Notes under the pieces: generated by a model | Told to the model about the DNA's origin: nothing | The model's database searches: none | What the model saw: only the letters and a program-made list of their open reading frames with translations | From: Desulfuromonadaceae bacterium UBA6124 | GTDB taxonomy: Bacteria; Desulfobacterota; Desulfuromonadia; Desulfuromonadales; Trichloromonadaceae | Reading direction: 5' to 3' | NCBI GenBank assembly: GCA_002423365.1 | Contig: DIVU01000057.1 | Coordinates: 1 to 20,084 of the forward strand | DNA: 20,084 bases | Shown here: in pieces, positions 15,760-20,084 of the stretch | How positions within the stretch are numbered: the first letter of the stretch is position 1 | How the letters are laid out: every line of letters begins with the position of its first letter | Program-made: the position numbers and the translations under genes

Positions 15760-16108
15760 GCTCCACCTTCCCACCGCGCCGTTCGAGCCAGGTGGCGACC
15801 CAGCCGGTGACGGCCATGACCACGAAGGTGCTCAGCACCGTCGCTACCACAATCGGCAACCACTCGGCGGCGATCAAATCAAAATAGACCATCACCCCGA
15901 CTCCCGCCGGCACGAAAAAGAGCGCCAGGTTGGAAAGAAGCAGATTGACCGCCTCCTCCACCCATTCGGGTCGTACCAGCTTGAATTGCAGAGCGAGGAG
16001 CAGCAGACCCATGCCCAGCACGTTGCCGGGAACAGGCAGCGCCAGCAGCGTCGAAAGCGACTCCCCGAGAAACTGCAGAAGGAGCAGGATGGCGAAGCCC
16101 CGGACCAT
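15752..16108 (-). CDS. lrgA: LrgA/CidA-family holin-like membrane protein
   Basis: A 118-residue holin-like membrane protein with four predicted transmembrane segments (about 4-22, 29-46, 57-78, 84-108). The family PVPGNVLGMGLLLLAL stretch and the FFVPAGVGVMVYF helix are clear. It acts together with LrgB, whose gene overlaps its 3' end by 8 nt. The ATG at 16106-16108 follows a GGGGGAAG site, and the gene begins 8 nt after the TPR gene, so the three are cotranscribed. No LytSR-like regulator lies nearby in the window. Confidence 0.93.
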   Translation of the reverse strand: MVRGFAILLLLQFLGESLSTLLALPVPGNVLGMGLLLLALQFKLVRPEWVEEAVNLLLSNLALFFVPAGVGVMVYFDLIAAEWLPIVVATVLSTFVVMAVTGWVATWLERRGGKVEHG

Positions 16109-16116
16109 TCTTCCCC

Positions 16117-16902
16117 CTAGCCTTCGTCCTTGAGTCCATCGATCACCGCCGCGACCTCGTTGCGCAGATCGGCCGAGTCGGGGGATTTTTCCAAACGCAG
16201 AAACTCGCGAAAATGGGCGATGGCCTCCTTCGGTTCTTCATCGTCGAGACAGATGTTGCCCAACGTCAGATGGGCGAAAGCGAATTCGGGATCGAGGCGC
16301 AAGGCCTCGCGGCAGGCTTTCTCCGCTTGCGCCAACTCCCCCTGGTCGAAGAGCAGCTCCCCCAGGTTGTAATGCCCCTGGGGATCTTCGGGATCGAGCT
16401 GAATCACCTGGCGATAGCAGACGATCGCTTCATCGAAACGCCCAGCAGCGGCCGCCGCATCCCCCAGGGAGTTGAGGGCGAAGACCGACTCGGGATCGAT
16501 CACCAGAGCCCGGCGGTAACAGTCCTCGGCCTTGCTCAGGTCATCCTGGCTGAAAAAAACCAATCCCAGGCTGACGAGCGCGTCCGTTTCGGATGGATCC
16601 AGATCGAGAATGCGTTGGTAAGTGCTCCGGGCCCGTTCCGCCTGCCGCGTCTCGAAACAGGCATCCCCCAGCAGATAGAGACTGTCGATATCATCCGGCG
16701 CCAGAGCCAGGGCCTTATCCAGGGCGGCGATGGCTTCGGCAGCGGCGCCCTCTTCGCTCAGGGCCTCGCCGAGCAGGCTCCAACCTTCAGACACTTCCGG
16801 AGCAGCCTCCGTCGCCTGCCGGAAAGCCCGCACCGCCTGGGCGAAAGCCCCGTTTTCCATGGCCCGCCGGCCCTTATCCAAGAGCATTGCGTGGTCCTGC
16901 AT
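16117..16902 (-). CDS. tetratricopeptide-repeat protein (seven TPRs)
   Basis: A 261-residue soluble protein consisting of seven very regular 34-residue TPR units (about 7-36, 37-70, 71-104, 105-138, 139-172, 173-206, 207-240), each with the LG..... A...Y..AL.LDP type pattern, and a short acidic tail. There is no enzymatic domain, signal peptide or membrane segment, so it is likely a cytoplasmic protein-binding adaptor. The ATG at 16900-16902 follows AAGGAT by about 7 nt. It starts 36 nt after the DUF512 gene and ends 8 nt before lrgA. Its partner is unknown; cotranscription with lrgAB may be functional or incidental. Confidence 0.93.
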   Translation of the reverse strand: MQDHAMLLDKGRRAMENGAFAQAVRAFRQATEAAPEVSEGWSLLGEALSEEGAAAEAIAALDKALALAPDDIDSLYLLGDACFETRQAERARSTYQRILDLDPSETDALVSLGLVFFSQDDLSKAEDCYRRALVIDPESVFALNSLGDAAAAAGRFDEAIVCYRQVIQLDPEDPQGHYNLGELLFDQGELAQAEKACREALRLDPEFAFAHLTLGNICLDDEEPKEAIAHFREFLRLEKSPDSADLRNEVAAVIDGLKDEG

Positions 16903-16938
16903 GATTTAATCCTTTACGTAAAAATGGGCAAAAGCCGC

Positions 16939-18225
16939 TTAGGGATGTCCTTCCAATGCCTCAATCAGCCCCCAGGGGCTGCTGTCGAACTTCACTGTCG
17001 GCAGGTTCAGTTCCCGGGCCAGCTCCTCCAGACGCAGATCGTCGAGAAAAACATCCTCCCCATCCCGTAGCATGACCTCGGGCACCAACAGTCGCTGCCC
17101 CAACTCCACCCCGCGCAACTGTTGGAGAATGTCACGACCGGTCACCAGACCCGCCACGGTCACGCCGCCACCGAAAAATTCGTTACGAATCACATGGACG
17201 AAGATCTTCGTTCCGGCGGTGACCTCCAGCGCTGAAGCGAAACGGCTGACCTCGGCGGCGGCCGATTCGCCGGTCAAAACGGAAAAGGGTCCGGGGGGCA
17301 GCCTATCCACACCCTCAAGAACCTGTTCCGCCTCTTCACGAAACAGGGGAATCATCCCCACCCCGTTTTCCAACTGGCCCAGCTCCTCGTAATCGTCGAT
17401 GGGCGGAAATGGCCATTCGGCCCGCAGATAGAGCTCATCGGCGGCAAAGACAAACCGGGAGCCACCCTGACGCAGGCACTGTTGCTGAAAATCGTGGATC
17501 ATCGCCAACGTCCGGCGGGCCTCGTCGATGGTCGGCAGACGCAAGGTCGGGAGATTGCGGCGATGCCCGGTCAGTCCCACCGGCACGACCGCCAGGGAGA
17601 GAATGTTCGGGCCGAGAGCGTAGAGATCGGTCAGGGTCTGCAGCAACGCCGGACCGTCGTTGAGGCCGGGGCAGAGGACGATCTGGGTGTGCAGCTTTAT
17701 CCCCGCTTCGACCAGGCGGCGCAGCAGAGGAAGGATCGCCGGGCCCTGACGGCCGAGGAGTTTTCGGCGCAACTCCTCGTCGCCGGCATGAACGGAGATA
17801 TAGAGGGGGGACAGGCGCTGCTCGATGATGCGCTGGATATCCTTCTCATCGACGTTGGTCAGGGTTACATAGGCGCCATAGAGGAAGGAGAAGCGATAAT
17901 CCTCATCCTTAACGTAGAGGGATTTCCGCATGCCCCGGGGCAACTGGTGCACAAAACAGAAGAGACACTGATTGCCACATTCCTCCGGCTCCGGATGGGG
18001 AACATTCAGGCCCAAAGGCTCGTCGGCATCCTTGTCGAATTCGAGAAGCCAGGTTTCGCCGTCCGCTTTGAGCAGCTCGATGTGCAGATCCTCGGCTTGG
18101 TCGGCCAGAGCCACATCGAGAAGATCGACCACCGGCCGCCCCATGATGGAAACCAGGCGATCCCTCGCTTCCATGCCGAGCTCCGCCGCGATGCTGCCCG
18201 GTTCGACCGAAAGAATCTCAAGCAT
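16939..18225 (-). CDS. PDZ-like, radical SAM and DUF512 protein
   Basis: A 428-residue protein with three parts. An N-terminal PDZ-like segment (about 1-70, VEPGSIAAELGMEARDRLV) is followed by a radical SAM core with the cluster motif C83-x3-C87-x2-C90 (CGNQCLFCF) and by a C-terminal DUF512 domain containing NEFFGGGVTVAGLVTGRD. This architecture is a conserved family found in Firmicutes, cyanobacteria and deltaproteobacteria; the substrate is not known to me. Length and motifs are complete. The ATG at 18223-18225 has GAGG about 9 nt upstream. It begins a new transcription unit after the hfq terminator and is followed closely by the TPR gene. Confidence 0.92.
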   Translation of the reverse strand: MLEILSVEPGSIAAELGMEARDRLVSIMGRPVVDLLDVALADQAEDLHIELLKADGETWLLEFDKDADEPLGLNVPHPEPEECGNQCLFCFVHQLPRGMRKSLYVKDEDYRFSFLYGAYVTLTNVDEKDIQRIIEQRLSPLYISVHAGDEELRRKLLGRQGPAILPLLRRLVEAGIKLHTQIVLCPGLNDGPALLQTLTDLYALGPNILSLAVVPVGLTGHRRNLPTLRLPTIDEARRTLAMIHDFQQQCLRQGGSRFVFAADELYLRAEWPFPPIDDYEELGQLENGVGMIPLFREEAEQVLEGVDRLPPGPFSVLTGESAAAEVSRFASALEVTAGTKIFVHVIRNEFFGGGVTVAGLVTGRDILQQLRGVELGQRLLVPEVMLRDGEDVFLDDLRLEELARELNLPTVKFDSSPWGLIEALEGHP

Positions 18226-18333
18226 GGATCACTGCCTCAATCAGAACGGGAAAAGGACGAAACGGCACGAGCCGAATCGCCGGAAGCAATAACCGGAGGT
18301 TATCGCCATAGAGACAAATAAGAAGAGGGGGAC

Positions 18334-18386
18334 AAAAAACCCGTTCCCGGATCCCGAGCTGACAAGGTCGGAAATCCGGGACCGGG
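18334..18386 (-). terminator. rho-independent terminator downstream of hfq
   Basis: Arms 18340-18352 and 18374-18386 pair over 13 positions with one mismatch (cccgttcccggat with atccgggaccggg). The 21-nt loop contains a small inner CCGA/TCGG stem. Read on the minus strand the stem is followed by TTTTTTG (18334-18339 and beyond), as expected for termination of the mutL-miaA-hfq transcript. It lies about 35 nt past the hfq stop. Confidence 0.8.
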
Positions 18387-18419
18387 CTTAGCTTGCCGGG
18401 TTCGAGTGAGCGGAAAGGA

Positions 18420-18653
18420 TCAATCCTTGCCGCCGTGCAGACGGAAGGATCCGTCGGACGAAGTGATGGAAGAGATGGCGTGCTTGTAGAGCAGAATGTC
18501 GCCGCCGCTTTCGATCAGCAGGCAGAAACTGTCGAAGGACTTGATGTAGCCTTCGAGTTTTTCTCCCGACATCATGACGACGGTCACCCGCACCCGCTCC
18601 TTACGCGCCTGGTTGAGGTATTGATCCTGGATGTTAAAAGGGGTCTTGGCCAT
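18420..18653 (-). CDS. hfq: Hfq, RNA chaperone
   Basis: Sm-like hexameric RNA chaperone that pairs small RNAs with mRNAs. The 77 residues show Q9 and N14 of the proximal face, the rim patch RKER (17-20), the Sm1 segment SGEKLEGYIKSFDSF with the key Phe (F43), and the Sm2 motif YKHAIS (56-61). There is almost no C-terminal tail beyond the core. The ATG (18651-18653) follows AAGGAG by 5 nt. The gene start overlaps the 3' end of miaA by 20 nt, so the ribosome-binding site lies inside miaA and both are probably cotranscribed. A terminator follows the gene. Confidence 0.97.
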   Translation of the reverse strand: MAKTPFNIQDQYLNQARKERVRVTVVMMSGEKLEGYIKSFDSFCLLIESGGDILLYKHAISSITSSDGSFRLHGGKD

Positions 18654-19599
18654 ATCCACTCCTTGTACGTAGCAAAAAAAGTTCAATTAACTTTTGGAGT
18701 TTAGCAGACTCGCCACAGGAATCAACCCAAATTATCGCCTCATCTCCACGAAACCAGGTCAGTTGCCGTTTGGCATAATGCCGACTATTCCGCTTGATCA
18801 ATGCCGCCGCCTCCGCCAGGGTGATTTCCCCCCGCATATGGTGGATCAGTTCCCGGTAACCGATGGTGCGCAGTGCCTTACACTCCGGATCGTACCCACG
18901 CTCGAGCAGGCCGCGCACTTCCGCCAGCAAGCCTTGCTCCAGCATCCCTTCCACCCGCTGGTCGATGCGTCGGTAGAGTTCCTCCCGGGGCGGGGCGAGG
19001 CCGAGCTTCAGGGTGGTATAGGGGCGCTCGGCGAAGGCATGCTCGTGCTGGTAGTCGGAGAGGCGGCGTCCCGAAAGCCGGTAGACCTCCAGGGCGCGCA
19101 CAGTGCGTGTCAAATCACCCGGCGGAATCCGCTGAGCCAAGGGGGGATCGACTTCCTCCAGCAGCCGAAAGAGAGTTCCCGTCCCTTCCCGCGCCTCCAG
19201 CTCCAAGAGTTCGGCGCGCAGGATCGGATCGCCGGTGGGTGCATCGACCAGCCCTTCGGTGACGGCGCGCAAATAAAGACCGGTGCCACCCAGCAATACC
19301 GGCAGCCGGCCCCGTCCCCGGATAGCAGCGATCGCCGCATGGGCCAGGGAAGCAAAGTCGGCGACGGAAAACTCTTCGTCCGGCTCCACCACATCGAGCA
19401 GATGATGGGGCACCTGCCGGCGCTCCGCCGCGGTCGCCTTGGCGGTGCCGATATCTAGTCCCCGGTATACCTGGCGGGAGTCGGCGGAAACCACCTCGAT
19501 GGGAAAATGGCGGGACAGCTCCACAGCTAGGGCGGTCTTTCCCGAAGCGGTCGGTCCGCAGATTACCAGCAAAGGGGATGCTTCCCGGACAGTCGTCAT
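18634..19599 (-). CDS. miaA: MiaA, tRNA dimethylallyltransferase
   Basis: Transfers the dimethylallyl group of dimethylallyl diphosphate to N6 of A37 in tRNAs that read codons starting with U. The 321 residues (E. coli about 316) show the P-loop GPTASGKT at 15-22, the SADSRQVYRGLDIGTAK segment from about 38, GGTGLYLRA, and the RNSRHYAKRQLTWFR motif near the C-terminus. The ATG at 19597-19599 overlaps the mutL stop (TGATG), and an AGAGAAG site precedes it. The 3' end overlaps hfq by 20 nt. Gene order mutL-miaA-hfq is the same as in E. coli and many proteobacteria. Confidence 0.97.
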   Translation of the reverse strand: MTTVREASPLLVICGPTASGKTALAVELSRHFPIEVVSADSRQVYRGLDIGTAKATAAERRQVPHHLLDVVEPDEEFSVADFASLAHAAIAAIRGRGRLPVLLGGTGLYLRAVTEGLVDAPTGDPILRAELLELEAREGTGTLFRLLEEVDPPLAQRIPPGDLTRTVRALEVYRLSGRRLSDYQHEHAFAERPYTTLKLGLAPPREELYRRIDQRVEGMLEQGLLAEVRGLLERGYDPECKALRTIGYRELIHHMRGEITLAEAAALIKRNSRHYAKRQLTWFRGDEAIIWVDSCGESAKLQKLIELFLLRTRSGYGQDPF

Positions 19600-20084
19600 C
19601 AGCTTCTCTTGAACAGCTTTTCGATCTCGGCCAAGCGCTGCCGCACCATCACCGGCCGGCCATGGGGGCATTGCGCACCGAAGTCGACCCGGTCGAGATC
19701 GCGCAGCAACGCCGTCATCTGCGGCGCGGAAAGCGATTGGTTGGCACGGATCACCCCATGGCAGGCCATCAGGATTAGAACCTGCTCCAGGGCATCTTCC
19801 GCCAGGGTGCTTTGACCGATCTGCCGCAACTCGGCGGCCAGATCGCGCAGCAACTGTTCGGCCTGACCGGCGTCAAGCAATTGCGGAATTTCCTTGAGCA
19901 CATAACTTTTCCCACCGAAGGGTTCGACGATCAGGCCGAGGCGCTCAAGATGGGGAAGGGATTCCCGCAGGGCCTGGGCCTCGGCAAAATCGACCTCGAT
20001 GACCACCGGGAAGAGGAGCGCCTGACTGGGGATGCGCCCCTGACGATACTGGCTGCGCAGTCGTTCGAAACCAATGCGCTCATG
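19599..20084 (-). CDS. mutL: MutL, C-terminal part (5' end beyond window)
   Basis: DNA mismatch repair protein; only the last 161 residues are in the window, covering the C-terminal dimerisation domain. The fragment opens with HERIGFE, the second half of the DQHA(X2)E(X4)E metal-binding motif, with both glutamates visible. Further on are ACHGVIRA (visible residues 107-114) and CPHGRP (139-144). Together these mark endonuclease-type MutL, which nicks DNA itself, unlike the MutL of E. coli that relies on MutH. It overlaps the miaA start by one base. The ATPase domain lies outside the window. Family assignment is firm. Confidence 0.95.
   Translation of the reverse strand, partial: HERIGFERLRSQYRQGRIPSQALLFPVVIEVDFAEAQALRESLPHLERLGLIVEPFGGKSYVLKEIPQLLDAGQAEQLLRDLAAELRQIGQSTLAEDALEQVLILMACHGVIRANQSLSAPQMTALLRDLDRVDFGAQCPHGRPVMVRQRLAEIEKLFKRS

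Noticed and set aside
18289..18303. Short inverted repeat ATAACC/GGTTAT in the leader before the DUF512 gene
   Set aside because: Only 6 bp with a 3-nt loop and no supporting context; it could be an operator but such repeats are expected by chance.
18396..18405. GGTTCGAGT-like string resembling a tRNA T-arm, possible attachment-site remnant
   Set aside because: The flanking bases cannot form the T-stem and no other tRNA part or integrase is nearby; likely chance.

Overview
The window looks like chromosomal DNA from a GC-rich deltaproteobacterium of the Desulfuromonadales type (Geobacter, Desulfuromonas or Pelobacter relatives). The evidence is the chemosensory operon with PATAN/DUF4388, HEAT-repeat and GAF accessory proteins, the rnc / radical-SAM / era / der order, the mutL-miaA-hfq order, and a small cysteine-rich protein with a PxxKW motif. 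This assignment is inference from gene content; no rRNA or other taxonomic marker is present. Genes are packed tightly, often with 4-20 nt overlaps. All are on the minus strand except one small gene at 14700-14990. No gene-free stretch exceeds 300 bases; the longest gaps are 14503-14699 and 18226-18419. I see no tRNA, rRNA, CRISPR, insertion sequence or prophage.

Region 1 (1-10450, minus strand) is one long chemosensory operon. In transcription order it encodes a PATAN/DUF4388-GAF protein, CheY, CheA, CheW with an N-terminal extension, a second CheY-like receiver, a second CheW, a 668-residue HEAT-repeat protein, CheR, CheB, a coiled-coil GAF protein, and a third CheY cut by the window edge. 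A promoter is predicted at 10419-10448. It has the full kinase, coupling, adaptation and output set, but no methyl-accepting receptor, CheC/CheX/CheZ phosphatase or flagellar gene lies in the window. The accessory proteins suggest an output other than simple flagellar control (inference).

Region 2 (10466-14502, minus strand) is an RNA/ribosome-maturation operon: rnc (RNase III), an Elp3-like radical SAM protein, era (TTG start) and der (double-domain GTPase). A good sigma70-type promoter precedes rnc. Divergent from it is the only plus-strand gene, a 96-residue cysteine-rich PxxKW protein with its own promoter and a strong, probably bidirectional terminator at 15014-15055.

Region 3 (15070-18225, minus strand) holds a PDZ-radical SAM-DUF512 protein, a seven-repeat TPR protein, and lrgA and lrgB (murein hydrolase export or metabolite transport family). 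The last three are almost certainly cotranscribed and end at the shared terminator.

Region 4 (18340-20084, minus strand) is the conserved mutL (3' part only), miaA, hfq series, with stop/start overlaps and a terminator after hfq. The MutL fragment keeps the endonuclease-type C-terminal motifs, so mismatch repair here is probably of the MutH-independent kind.

Most genes are well-known families. The least understood pieces are the HEAT, PATAN-GAF and coiled-coil-GAF partners of the chemosensory kinase, and the PxxKW protein. I do not see a convincing wholly new system.
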